NCBI GenBank assembly: GCA_016719165.1
Contig: JADKAJ010000009.1
Coordinates: 1 to 64,000, forward strand
DNA: 64,000 bases
Direction: 5' to 3'
From: Chitinophagaceae bacterium
Lineage (GTDB): Bacteria > Bacteroidota > Bacteroidia > Chitinophagales > Chitinophagaceae
Under the pieces are notes generated by a model, which was not told where the DNA came from, made no database searches, and worked only from the letters and a program-made list of their open reading frames with translations. This document shows positions 43,775 through 52,408 of the stretch, piece after piece (within the stretch, counting starts at the first letter, position 1; each line of letters begins with the position of its first letter). The translations under genes and the position numbers were made by a program.

Positions 43775-44497
43775 TCAGTAAAGTGCCAGTGCTTTTGCTC
43801 CTTTTGGCTTATACTGTTTCTTTAATGCATATAATTTACCCGGCCGGTGAGGCACATCATTTTCCATTTCATCAATATCCAACAACCAATCTTTGATAGC
43901 TATTTTTTTTCTGAAATTTCTACGGTCCAGTTCAACACCCAATATGGCTTCATACAATTCCTGCAATTGACGCAACGAAAATTTTTCCGGCAGTAAATTG
44001 AAAATTACCGGGTGTTCCATTACCTGTTGCCGGAGCCTGTTCAAACAGGTATCAAGAATAAGTTTATGATCGAAAGCCAGTTTTCTTATTTCATTCACCG
44101 GGTGCCAGTGAAGTTCATTGTGACTTAATTGAAACTTGTGATTTTTAATATCAATCAGTGAATAATAAGCAATTGTAATTACACGGCCGGAAGGGTGCCG
44201 GTTAAGACCTCCGAATGTATGTACCTGCTCCAGGTATACATCGTCAAGTCCTGTTCGTTCTTTCAGTATTCTGTAAGAAGCTGTTTCCAGGTCTTCATCA
44301 GGTTTTATAAAATCGCCAAGCAGAGAATATAGCCCGGAAAATTCCTGCATATCGGACTTGATCAGCAAAACTTTCAGTTCTTTTTCATCATATCCCAATA
44401 TCACACAGTCAACAGTGATACCAATATTAAAATAATCAAGGTGGCTAATCTTCTCTATTTCGGCCGTCTTCAGTTGTTGTAAGGCTTTGTCCGTCAT
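43775..44497 (-). CDS. Nudix-domain transcriptional regulator (NrtR/AraR-like)
   Basis: 240 residues: a Nudix fold (about 20-160) and a C-terminal winged-helix (FSLRQLQELYEAILGVELDRRNFRKKIAIKDWLLDIDE). The Nudix box is degenerate: GDFIKPDEDLETASYRILKERTGL keeps Arg and Gly but has Ile and Arg where the catalytic Glu residues of REUxEE should be. Loss of those residues points to ligand sensing rather than hydrolysis, as in NrtR and the arabinose regulator AraR of Bacteroides. It is 17 bases downstream of the amylase gene on the same strand, suggesting control of sugar use. Confidence 0.8.
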   Translation of the reverse strand: MTDKALQQLKTAEIEKISHLDYFNIGITVDCVILGYDEKELKVLLIKSDMQEFSGLYSLLGDFIKPDEDLETASYRILKERTGLDDVYLEQVHTFGGLNRHPSGRVITIAYYSLIDIKNHKFQLSHNELHWHPVNEIRKLAFDHKLILDTCLNRLRQQVMEHPVIFNLLPEKFSLRQLQELYEAILGVELDRRNFRKKIAIKDWLLDIDEMENDVPHRPGKLYALKKQYKPKGAKALALY

Positions 44498-44514
44498 TGC
44501 AATCGAATTTGAAA

Positions 44515-47421
44515 TTATTGAATGGCCAGTTTGACCTGCGTTTTTTTATTAGCTGCTTGTATGCTCAACAAATAAATACCGGCGGGCAATTTATTTATTT
44601 TATCAGTTAATGGTATACGATGTTTTCCCCTGGTGAACATCTGAGCTAAAACAATCTCCATTTTTTGCCCGGCTGCATTAAATAACTCTGCCTGCACATT
44701 GCCAGTTTGCGGCACTTCTATTTCCAGCACTGATGCAGCTGTGGCCGGATTAGGAAATACTGAAGCTATAAGCTGGTTGCCGGGAGTATTGGCACCACCG
44801 GTTGAGGTTACAACTGCATTAGTCAGGTTTCTGTTCAGGTAAATATGAAATTCACCTGGCTGCAGGGTCAGATTTTGTGCAGTTCCTGTTGCGGTGAAAG
44901 TACTTCCATTCAGGTAATCATACCAAGTACCTCCTGCGGGAAATGCAAAGACTGCAGTTTGTGCCGTTACATCAAAATTACCCACCACACACAACATAGA
45001 AGAGTCCGTAGCACTGCGGATGGTCATTGATTTAAAAGCTCCATTCAGGCTCCGGGCTATGTTAATATTATTGGCAATAAATACATCTTTATACCAGGGA
45101 TGAAAACGTAGTTTATTTACACTGGCAAAAATATCATACAGCCTTTTTCTTTGTACTACAGTCAGGTAATCCCAGCGAATAGGTTTATTACTTAACCTGC
45201 AATCATTGCTGATTGTTCCATCAACACAGCGGTTAATGGAAAAATCATATCCCAGTTCCCCGAACTGCCAAATCATTTTAGGACCAGGCGCAGACAAGAA
45301 GAACCCGGCACAAAGTTCAACCCGTTTCAATGCTGTATTCAGGTCCCGTACATTATGTGAAGTATTTGAACTATTTCCAAACTGGAGATTCCTGTACATC
45401 ATTCTTTCTTCATCATGGCTTTCCATATAACTTACCAGGTGGGGGTTGGCCCAGCCCCGGGCTGAATAAAGGTATCCTTCAAAGTTTGAGTTGGCCACCC
45501 ATCCCATCGAAGCTTCTGAGAAATTATAATTGGAATTGCCCCAAAGGAGCATGCCGTAGTTTGATAGTTCGATTTCTTCTGTATTATTTGCAAAATGTTC
45601 AAGTATTACATAACTGCCAGGTGATTTTAACTGGCAGGTATCATAATAACGTTTCCAGATCGCCACCCTGTCTGCATGATATTCTGATATACAGGCTTCA
45701 TTTGATGTACTGCCACCACATTGTACATTCTGCGTAAAACCTTTAGACAGATCAAAACGGAAGCCATCCAGTTTGTATTCCTGCAACCAGTGTTCCACCA
45801 CCCGGCTGGTAAAATATCGTGTGGCCAGACTCTCGTGGTTAAAATCGTTGAATACATTGTAGGGATGTGTAGCAGAAACATTCAACCAGGGATTATTTGC
45901 AGCCGGCTGATTAGTACTGCTGTTCCAGTATAAAGCTGCCAGTGGATTAGCTCCCGTTGTATGGTTCAATGCTATATCCATAATCACTGAGATTCCTCTT
46001 CTGTGACAGCTGTCGATAAATTCTTTCAGGGAGTTTTTGGGTCCATAATATTTATCCGGCGCCAGGAAATAAGCAGGGTTATAGCCCCAGCTTTCATTAC
46101 CATCAAATTCATTAAAGGGCATGATCTCAATAGCATTTACACCCATACTCTGCAAATAATTCAATGTATCCCGCAACGTCTTCCAGTCATGCGCTGCAAT
46201 AAAGTCTCTCGGCAACATTTCATAGATAACCAGGTTTCTTTTATCTGGCCTTGAAAAGTTGTTGATCGTCCAATTATATGCAGGTGCATTTGTTTGAAGG
46301 ATACTTACATTCCCGGAAGTCAACCCGGTTGGATAAGCCTTTAATCCCGGGTAAGTGGTAGGAGAAATAAAACTATCATTAAACGGGTCTAAAATCTTTT
46401 CTGCATAAGGATCCCCCACTTTTAATGTTCCATCTACTAAATATTGAAAGGCATACTCCGTTCCCGGGGTTAATCCGGTGATACGAAGCCACCAGTAATT
46501 CCCATCAGGAGTTTTATTCATTACATAATTGGTCTGCTCTGCCCAATTACTTCCCGGAAATTCTCCAATCACAGATACACGGTTTTTACCGGGAGCATAG
46601 AGTACCAATACAACAGAAGTGTTACCCGCTTCATAATTTATCCCATCTCTGACCCCCGGCGGTAAAGGAGCTACTGTTGGTGCACTGGCAACAAAAAACT
46701 GGAAGCTTTCCGATTTTGTGGTAGCTCCATTTATAGCATCCACCCTAATGGTTTGATTACCGGGTGTAGTTAAAGTTGGATTGGCAGAAATGGTGGTAAC
46801 ACCGCTGGCTGTCTGAATTTCAGTTCCATTCAGAAATAATTTCATCGTTGACGAAAGATTGGCAATCGCTGTAAGATTGATATTATCTCCCACCTGCTTA
46901 TTGATTGTTTCGGGTATCCTGGTATAGGTGGGTTGAAATAATGGAACAGTAAACCGGGTGGCGATAGAATTATCATAGACAGGGATATACATATCACTGG
47001 CATCAGCATTACGCTGAACAGTGGTACCGGCCCCATTTCTGAAGAGGATAGAAATTTTCTGGATTGTTTCTCCGGCAGGCACGCCATAATAGGCCCTGAT
47101 ATTGGTAATATCGAATTTCCATCTATTTGCGCCCAACGATGTAGCCTGAAGTTGTGCATTAGGCTGGTTAAAATTCTGGTTGAATTTTACATAGCGCCAA
47201 TCAGTGGACGAAGTACTCAGGTTTGTTATCACCCCAGTATGCACATACACGTCTGATACAGTGGCGTAATTGAATAACCCCTGGTTCCCTTTGGAAGCAT
47301 CAACAGTGATGGAAATATTATCATTGTCTTTGGGAAAGTCAGGTGTCCAGGTTAATAATTGTGCCCCTGCTGTAAAGGCAGTAAAAACAATACCGCAAAG
47401 CAGTGTAAAGATTTTTATCAT
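44515..47421 (-). CDS. Secreted multi-domain GH13 alpha-amylase with type IX sorting domain
   Basis: 968 residues. A signal peptide (FTAGAQ) precedes N-terminal beta-sandwich domains (about 20-250) and a CBM48-like unit (SVVLVLYAPGKNRVSVIGEFPGSNW). The GH13 barrel has regions VIMDIALNH, DGFRFDLSKG (nucleophile Asp557), VILEHFAN (acid/base Glu608) and YMESHDEE. A domain-C fold ends near residue 870. The last about 80 residues (SVFPNPATAASVLEIEV to KKTQVKLAIQ) are a Por/type IX C-terminal sorting domain, so it is exported to the surface or medium. It probably cuts starch or glycogen. A degenerate-Nudix regulator gene follows. Confidence 0.93.
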   Translation of the reverse strand: MIKIFTLLCGIVFTAFTAGAQLLTWTPDFPKDNDNISITVDASKGNQGLFNYATVSDVYVHTGVITNLSTSSTDWRYVKFNQNFNQPNAQLQATSLGANRWKFDITNIRAYYGVPAGETIQKISILFRNGAGTTVQRNADASDMYIPVYDNSIATRFTVPLFQPTYTRIPETINKQVGDNINLTAIANLSSTMKLFLNGTEIQTASGVTTISANPTLTTPGNQTIRVDAINGATTKSESFQFFVASAPTVAPLPPGVRDGINYEAGNTSVVLVLYAPGKNRVSVIGEFPGSNWAEQTNYVMNKTPDGNYWWLRITGLTPGTEYAFQYLVDGTLKVGDPYAEKILDPFNDSFISPTTYPGLKAYPTGLTSGNVSILQTNAPAYNWTINNFSRPDKRNLVIYEMLPRDFIAAHDWKTLRDTLNYLQSMGVNAIEIMPFNEFDGNESWGYNPAYFLAPDKYYGPKNSLKEFIDSCHRRGISVIMDIALNHTTGANPLAALYWNSSTNQPAANNPWLNVSATHPYNVFNDFNHESLATRYFTSRVVEHWLQEYKLDGFRFDLSKGFTQNVQCGGSTSNEACISEYHADRVAIWKRYYDTCQLKSPGSYVILEHFANNTEEIELSNYGMLLWGNSNYNFSEASMGWVANSNFEGYLYSARGWANPHLVSYMESHDEERMMYRNLQFGNSSNTSHNVRDLNTALKRVELCAGFFLSAPGPKMIWQFGELGYDFSINRCVDGTISNDCRLSNKPIRWDYLTVVQRKRLYDIFASVNKLRFHPWYKDVFIANNINIARSLNGAFKSMTIRSATDSSMLCVVGNFDVTAQTAVFAFPAGGTWYDYLNGSTFTATGTAQNLTLQPGEFHIYLNRNLTNAVVTSTGGANTPGNQLIASVFPNPATAASVLEIEVPQTGNVQAELFNAAGQKMEIVLAQMFTRGKHRIPLTDKINKLPAGIYLLSIQAANKKTQVKLAIQ

Positions 47422-47605
47422 AGCAAGCTCGTTTATTACTTCAAAATCGGTAAGAACAAGAGATTTGCATCATCTTGTTTAGTAATCCAATTTCGAAGGT
47501 AATAAATATGTACTTACGACACATTAATTTTTCCTTCTTTCACATTATCACTTAAAATTTTTATCTGTGAGGCGCTAACTTTACCGGGCAATACCTCTCG
47601 GTCAT

Positions 47606-49708
47606 ATGTATTCAAAAGAGCAAACGAAGGAATTACAAAAGCTTACAGCTGAATTGATTAAAAAGCAGTCGCCTTTTTCCATTAAGGAGCAGGACGCTGA
47701 GCAACTGCGTGACATCCTCCGATTTCATGAATACAGGTATTATATATTAAATGACCCGCTGATCTCCGATTATGAATACGACCAGTTGTACAAGGCATTA
47801 GAGAAGATTGAAAAAGAGAACCCGGGTTTAATTACACCTGACTCCCCCACCCAAAGAGTAGCAAAAGGATTAACCAGGGATTTTCCAACCGTGCAACACC
47901 TGGTTCCTATGCTATCGTTAAACAACTCTTACAATGCTGAAGACCTTATTGATTTTGACAGAAAAGCAAGAGAACTAACAGGGTTGGATAAAATTGAATA
48001 TTGTGTGGAACCAAAATTTGACGGTGGAAGTATTTCGCTGATCTATGAGAATGACTTGTTAACCCGGGGCGCTACAAGAGGTGATGGCGTGGAGGGTGAT
48101 GAGGTAACTACCAATATGAAACAGATTCGTTCCCTCCCTCTCTCTGCAAAATTTTCGCACTACGGATTGCAACAGGTAGAGATAAGAGGTGAAGTGCTAA
48201 TCAACAAAAGCAATTTCAAAAAGTATAATGAACAACTAATTGAACAGGGAGAAGACCCTAAAGCGAATCCCCGCAATGCTGCGGCTGGAACATTACGAAT
48301 TAAGGATTCTTCGGAAGTTGCAAAAAGAAACCTGGAAGCATTTGTATACCATGTCAGTTATTTCTCCCTGGTAAAAGGTAAAAAAACACCGGAGGAATTA
48401 ACAACCCATTCCGGTTCATTGCAACTGCTGTGGGACCTGGGATTCCGAAGCCCTGAAAAAGAAAAAAAGCTTTTTAAGGGTATTGACCCGGTTATAAAAT
48501 ATTGCCGTGATTTTGAAATTGAAAGAGATAACCTGCCTTATGAAATAGATGGCATGGTAATAAAGGTGAATGAAATTGCCCTGCAGGACAAAATGGGCAT
48601 GACATCTCATCATCCCCGCTGGGCCATTGCCTATAAATTCAAGGCAAGGCAGGCAACCAGTAAGCTGCTGAATGTTGAATTCCAGGTAGGAAGAACCGGT
48701 GCTGTAACCCCTGTGGCAAAATTGGACCCGGTAGCAGTTGGTGGAGTCACCGTCAGCAGTATCTCCATTCATAATGAAGAGTATATCAAAGAAAAAGACC
48801 TGCGGATCGGCGATGCTGTATTGATAGAAAGAGCCGGCGATGTAATTCCGCAAATTGTGAAATCACTGGCCGATGCAAGAACCGGACATGAAATGAAAAT
48901 TCATTTCCCGAAAACCTGTCCTGCCTGTAACAGCAAACTCTTTAAAGAAGTAGAAGAAGCAGTTTGGCGCTGTACCAATATTGAATGCCCGGCGCAGGTA
49001 GTGGAACGGATCATTCATTTTGTCAGTAAAGATGCGATGGACATCCGCGGTTTTGGCGATGCCAATGTCCGCAAGTTTTATGAACTGGGTTTACTAAAAG
49101 ATATTCCCGGTATCTACACACTTGATTTCACAAAGATCAGTGGTATGGAGGGCTTTGGCCAGAAGTCAATAGTCAATTTGCAACAGGCAATAAGTAATTC
49201 AAAAAAACAACCCCTTCACCGGCTGATCTATGCATTGGGCATCCGTTTTGTTGGTGAAACAACGGCTAAAACATTAGCCCAGGCAATAGACTATTTACCT
49301 GATTTCAAAAATTTTTCATTGGAAGAATTGCAAAATCTCGAAGATGTAGGTCCTAAAGTGGCCGGAAGCATCCATCATTTTTTCAGCAATAAAGAAAATA
49401 TCAAAATGCTGGAAGAACTGGAAAAGCTGGGCTTGCAACTGAAAAATGAAAAAAAACAATTAACAACGGGTGGCAATTTATCAGGCCAGAGTTTTTTATT
49501 CACCGGAACCCTGCCCACCCTCAAAAGAAGCGATGCAGAGACAATGGTGGAAGAAAATGGAGGACAGCTACTAAGCGGCGTCAGCGCCAAACTAAATTAC
49601 CTGGTGGTAGGTGAAGATGCCGGGAGTAAACTGGAAAAGGCCAAAAAGATCAACACAGTAAAGATCATTTCTGAAGATGAATTCCTCCAAATGATTGGTA
49701 AAAAATAA
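47606..49708 (+). CDS. ligA: NAD-dependent DNA ligase LigA
   Basis: 700 residues. The N-terminal Ia domain is followed by the adenylation motif EPKFDGGSI (Lys is AMP-linked), the OB fold with VGRTGAVTPVAKL, a four-Cys zinc finger (CPACNSKLFKEVEEAVWRC...ECP), helix-hairpin-helix repeats (IRGFGDANVRKFYELG; GEGFGQKSI region) and a C-terminal BRCT domain (SFLFTGTLPTLKRSDAETMVEENGG). It seals nicks in replication and repair. Standard length. Confidence 0.97.
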   Translation: MYSKEQTKELQKLTAELIKKQSPFSIKEQDAEQLRDILRFHEYRYYILNDPLISDYEYDQLYKALEKIEKENPGLITPDSPTQRVAKGLTRDFPTVQHLVPMLSLNNSYNAEDLIDFDRKARELTGLDKIEYCVEPKFDGGSISLIYENDLLTRGATRGDGVEGDEVTTNMKQIRSLPLSAKFSHYGLQQVEIRGEVLINKSNFKKYNEQLIEQGEDPKANPRNAAAGTLRIKDSSEVAKRNLEAFVYHVSYFSLVKGKKTPEELTTHSGSLQLLWDLGFRSPEKEKKLFKGIDPVIKYCRDFEIERDNLPYEIDGMVIKVNEIALQDKMGMTSHHPRWAIAYKFKARQATSKLLNVEFQVGRTGAVTPVAKLDPVAVGGVTVSSISIHNEEYIKEKDLRIGDAVLIERAGDVIPQIVKSLADARTGHEMKIHFPKTCPACNSKLFKEVEEAVWRCTNIECPAQVVERIIHFVSKDAMDIRGFGDANVRKFYELGLLKDIPGIYTLDFTKISGMEGFGQKSIVNLQQAISNSKKQPLHRLIYALGIRFVGETTAKTLAQAIDYLPDFKNFSLEELQNLEDVGPKVAGSIHHFFSNKENIKMLEELEKLGLQLKNEKKQLTTGGNLSGQSFLFTGTLPTLKRSDAETMVEENGGQLLSGVSAKLNYLVVGEDAGSKLEKAKKINTVKIISEDEFLQMIGKK

Positions 49709-49820
49709 TATTGCTGATACTTCTTAATTATTTTAACTTAGTATTATATAAACTGCTCTGATAACCTCCACGTACCGCCGTTATTAACTGCAACCTGTTC
49801 CCGGCTAAAAAATAGTTATT

Positions 49821-50381
49821 ATGATTAAAAAATTAGCAGGCGAAACCTGGAAGCCACTTACATTTTCCGGATGGAAGCAACTTCGCAACCGTTATGCAGT
49901 ATCCAGCTTTGGACGTATTGCCAGTTATAAGAAAGATGTATTGCAGGATGGGAAAATCTTGAATGGTTCCCTGACCACAGGTTATCGTACGTTAAACCTG
50001 CACCGGCCTGATAGCAAAGGCACTTTGTATATCCATCGTGAAATGGCAAAATTATTTTTAAAAAAACCCTCCGTCAATCATAAGTACGTTATTCACCGGA
50101 ATCACAATAAACTTGACAATAATATAAAGAATCTCAGCTGGGCTACATTGGAAAAAATGATGGCTCACCAGCAACATAGTCCCGCCAAAATTGCTTATAA
50201 AAAAAAGCAGGCTAATAAAACCGTGGGGCTTAAACTAACCGCAACCCAGGTTAAAAAAATCAAAACTATTCTCAATAGTAAGAACCGGAACATCACTATT
50301 CAGCAATTAGCCCAAAAGTATAATGTCAGTGAAATGACAATGTACCGGATCAAAAGCGGGGAGAATTGGGGAAGGATATAA
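49821..50381 (+). CDS. NUMOD4/HNH-type endonuclease-like protein with C-terminal helix-turn-helix
   Basis: 186 residues. The N-terminus is a NUMOD4 motif (ETWKPL...RYAVSSFGRIASYKK). An HNH-like core follows, with IHREMAKLFL, VIHRNHNKLDNNIKNLSWAT. The C-terminal 60 residues contain a helix-turn-helix (LKLTATQVKKIKTILN, IQQLAQKYNVSEMTMYRIKSG). Such proteins occur in phage and as free-standing homing-type nucleases. No intron or intein surrounds it. Its HNH has His-Asn-Asn, with Arg in place of the usual Asp in V-x-H-x-D/N, so activity is uncertain. Confidence 0.75.
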   Translation: MIKKLAGETWKPLTFSGWKQLRNRYAVSSFGRIASYKKDVLQDGKILNGSLTTGYRTLNLHRPDSKGTLYIHREMAKLFLKKPSVNHKYVIHRNHNKLDNNIKNLSWATLEKMMAHQQHSPAKIAYKKKQANKTVGLKLTATQVKKIKTILNSKNRNITIQQLAQKYNVSEMTMYRIKSGENWGRI

Positions 50382-50462
50382 AAAATTTATAGTTATTAGT
50401 TCATAGTTTATAGTTGAACCCGGTATTGCCTATCTGTATTATCTTAGCAAAAACGCAAAAGA

Positions 50463-51131
50463 ATGCTAAGCCCTTCCACAATCAAATTCCTGAAAGACCT
50501 GAAGAAGAATAACAATAAACCCTGGTTCGATAAAAACCGGAAAGAATATGAAAAGGCCAAAGCAGATTTCAGCCAGTATATTCAACAGGTAATCGATCAG
50601 CTTGCCAAAAAAGACCCTACTGTACAATCATTGGCAGCCAAAGACTGTATGTTTAGAATCAACCGTGATGTCCGTTTCTCGAAAGATAAATCTCCTTATA
50701 AAACGAATATGGGGGCCTTTATCAACAGGGGAGGTAAGAAATCTTTGTTTGCAGGATATTATTTCCACTGCGAGCCCGGCCAGAGCTTCACAGGCGGTGG
50801 TTTATGGATGCCGATGCCCCCTGAATTAAAAAAAGTAAGGCAGGAAATTGATTACAATTTTGCAGCGTTCAGGAAAATTATCAGTTCAAAAAAATTCAAA
50901 TCGGTTTACACTGATCTTTCCCGTGACCCGGAATATGTGTTAGCCCGTTTACCCAAAGGGTATGAAGCCGATAATCCTGCTGCAGCATACCTGAAGCTAA
51001 AAAGTTTTGTAGCAATGACATCAATAAAGGATACTGACCTTATAGCAAAAGACCTGGTTAAAAAAACGGTTGCAAGCTTTGAAGCATTGCAACCGCTGAT
51101 AGAATTCATCAATCATTCTTTAACCGAGTAA
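50463..51131 (+). CDS. DUF2461 (TIGR02453) family protein
   Basis: 222 residues, full length for the family: TIKFLKDLKKNNNKPWFDKNRKEYEKAK at the start, RINRDVRFSKDKSPYKTNMGAFI in the middle, GYYFHCEPGQSFTGGGLWMP. The function is unknown. Its last 12 bases overlap the 3' end of the convergent asd gene. Confidence 0.92.
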   Translation: MLSPSTIKFLKDLKKNNNKPWFDKNRKEYEKAKADFSQYIQQVIDQLAKKDPTVQSLAAKDCMFRINRDVRFSKDKSPYKTNMGAFINRGGKKSLFAGYYFHCEPGQSFTGGGLWMPMPPELKKVRQEIDYNFAAFRKIISSKKFKSVYTDLSRDPEYVLARLPKGYEADNPAAAYLKLKSFVAMTSIKDTDLIAKDLVKKTVASFEALQPLIEFINHSLTE

Positions 51132-52130
51132 TCCTTTTGAATGTAAATATTCTGCTATCTGCACCGCATTGGTGGCAGCTCCTTTTCTTAGGTTATCCGA
51201 TACTACCCACATATTCAATGTATTTGGCTGACTCTCGTCTCGTCTCAATCTTCCCACAAACACATCATCTTTTTCATGTGCATCCATCGGCATAGGATAT
51301 TGCTGCCTTGTCGTATCATCTACCACCACCAAACCGGGAGATGATTGCAGCAATGCCTTTACTTCATCCAGGTCAAAATCTTTGACAAACTCTACATTCA
51401 CTGCTTCACTGTGTCCGCCCATAACCGGAATACGAACAGCAGTGGCAGTAACACGAATCGAATTGTCCCGCATGATCTTGCAGGTTTCATTTACCATCTT
51501 CATTTCTTCTTTGGTGTAGCCATTATCTAGAAACACATCAATCTGCGGAATCACATTCAGATCAATTGGATATTTATACGCCATCGGGTAATCAGAACTT
51601 TCGCCTTTCACCTCTTTTACTCTTTCACCTCTTAGTTGTTCAACCGCTTTCACCCCTGTACCTGTTACACTCTGGTATGTTGAGACAACAATTCGCTTAA
51701 TCCCGTACTTTTTATACAACGGATTTAATGCCACCACCATTTGAATGGTAGAACAGTTGGGGTTGGCAATGATCTTATCATTCGCCGTAAGAATATCTGC
51801 ATTGATCTCGGGAACGATTAATGGTTTGGCAGGATCCATTCTCCAGGCAGATGAGTTATCAATCACTGTAATACCGGCTTCGGCAAATTTCGGCGCCCAT
51901 TCCAGTGAAGTGCCCCCCCCTGCGGAAAAAATAGCTACAGCAGGTTTCGCAGCAATGGCATCCATCATACTCACTACTTTATACTTCTTACCCTTAAACT
52001 CCACTTCTTTACCTACTGATTTTTCAGAGGCCACGGGTATTAATTCCGTAACCGGAAAATTTCTTTCTGCTAATACCTGTAACATTTTGGAGCCTACCAA
52101 TCCTGTGGCACCTACTACTGCAACTTTCAT
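51120..52130 (-). CDS. asd: Aspartate-semialdehyde dehydrogenase
   Basis: 336 residues from ATG 52130. The N-terminal KVAVVGATGLVGSKMLQVL binds NADP, NPNCSTIQMVVAL carries the catalytic Cys, and VSTYQSVTGTGVKAVEQL follows; GGHSEAVNVEF contains the active-site His. It reduces aspartyl phosphate to the semialdehyde for lysine, threonine, methionine and diaminopimelate synthesis. The longer reading from 52163 adds MFAKTGMGGLT, which is not part of the family. Confidence 0.96.
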   Translation of the reverse strand: MKVAVVGATGLVGSKMLQVLAERNFPVTELIPVASEKSVGKEVEFKGKKYKVVSMMDAIAAKPAVAIFSAGGGTSLEWAPKFAEAGITVIDNSSAWRMDPAKPLIVPEINADILTANDKIIANPNCSTIQMVVALNPLYKKYGIKRIVVSTYQSVTGTGVKAVEQLRGERVKEVKGESSDYPMAYKYPIDLNVIPQIDVFLDNGYTKEEMKMVNETCKIMRDNSIRVTATAVRIPVMGGHSEAVNVEFVKDFDLDEVKALLQSSPGLVVVDDTTRQQYPMPMDAHEKDDVFVGRLRRDESQPNTLNMWVVSDNLRKGAATNAVQIAEYLHSKGLLG

Positions 52131-52187
52131 TGTTAATCCCCCCATCCCTGTTTTTGCAAACAAAGTTTTTAATTAATAATTATGGTT

Positions 52188-52312
52188 AAAAAAATAAGGC
52201 CTTCCATATGGAAGGCCTGCTGAACTTTTATGTTGTTACACACATAACGCTGCAAACCTTCCCTCAGGAATGTTTCTTACTACGTTTTGTGTGTTTCATT
52301 TTATTCATACCG
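52188..52312 (-). ncRNA. Candidate short transcription unit of about 125 nt with a 14-codon frame
   Basis: On the minus strand TTTTTG (52350-52345) and TATTTTTG (52324-52317) are spaced 20 bases, a textbook Bacteroidota promoter. About 100 bases further a perfect 22-bp palindrome (52218-52197, arms AGGCCTTCCAT) is followed by TTATTTTTTT, an intrinsic terminator. The region between codes for no protein of normal size; it contains a basic 14-residue frame (MNKMKHTKRSKKHS, 52308-52264) starting 4 bases from the predicted transcript end, and a GTTA-N6-TAAC hairpin. It could be a small RNA or a nearly leaderless micropeptide. Both signals face the same way, which supports a real unit. No expression data are available. 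Confidence 0.5.
52197..52218 (-). terminator. Intrinsic terminator of the short transcription unit
   Basis: A perfect palindrome with 11-bp arms (AGGCCTTCCAT), followed on the minus strand by TTATTTTTTTAA. It lies in the divergent gap between asd and the lamin-tail gene, where no longer gene ends. Confidence 0.65.
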
Positions 52313-52316
52313 GGTG

Positions 52317-52350
52317 CAAAAATAGGCGGGTAGTTATTTACAGCCAAAAA
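52317..52350 (-). promoter_or_regulatory. Consensus promoter TTTTTG-N20-TATTTTTG
   Basis: -33 TTTTTG at 52350-52345 and -7 TATTTTTG at 52324-52317 with a 20-base spacer, read on the minus strand. It drives transcription towards the short unit and away from the lamin-tail gene. Confidence 0.6.
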
Positions 52351-52408
52351 TTCGCAGAATAATTTTGATACTATGCTTATATAAAAATGATTATTTAACT
52401 TGTATAGG

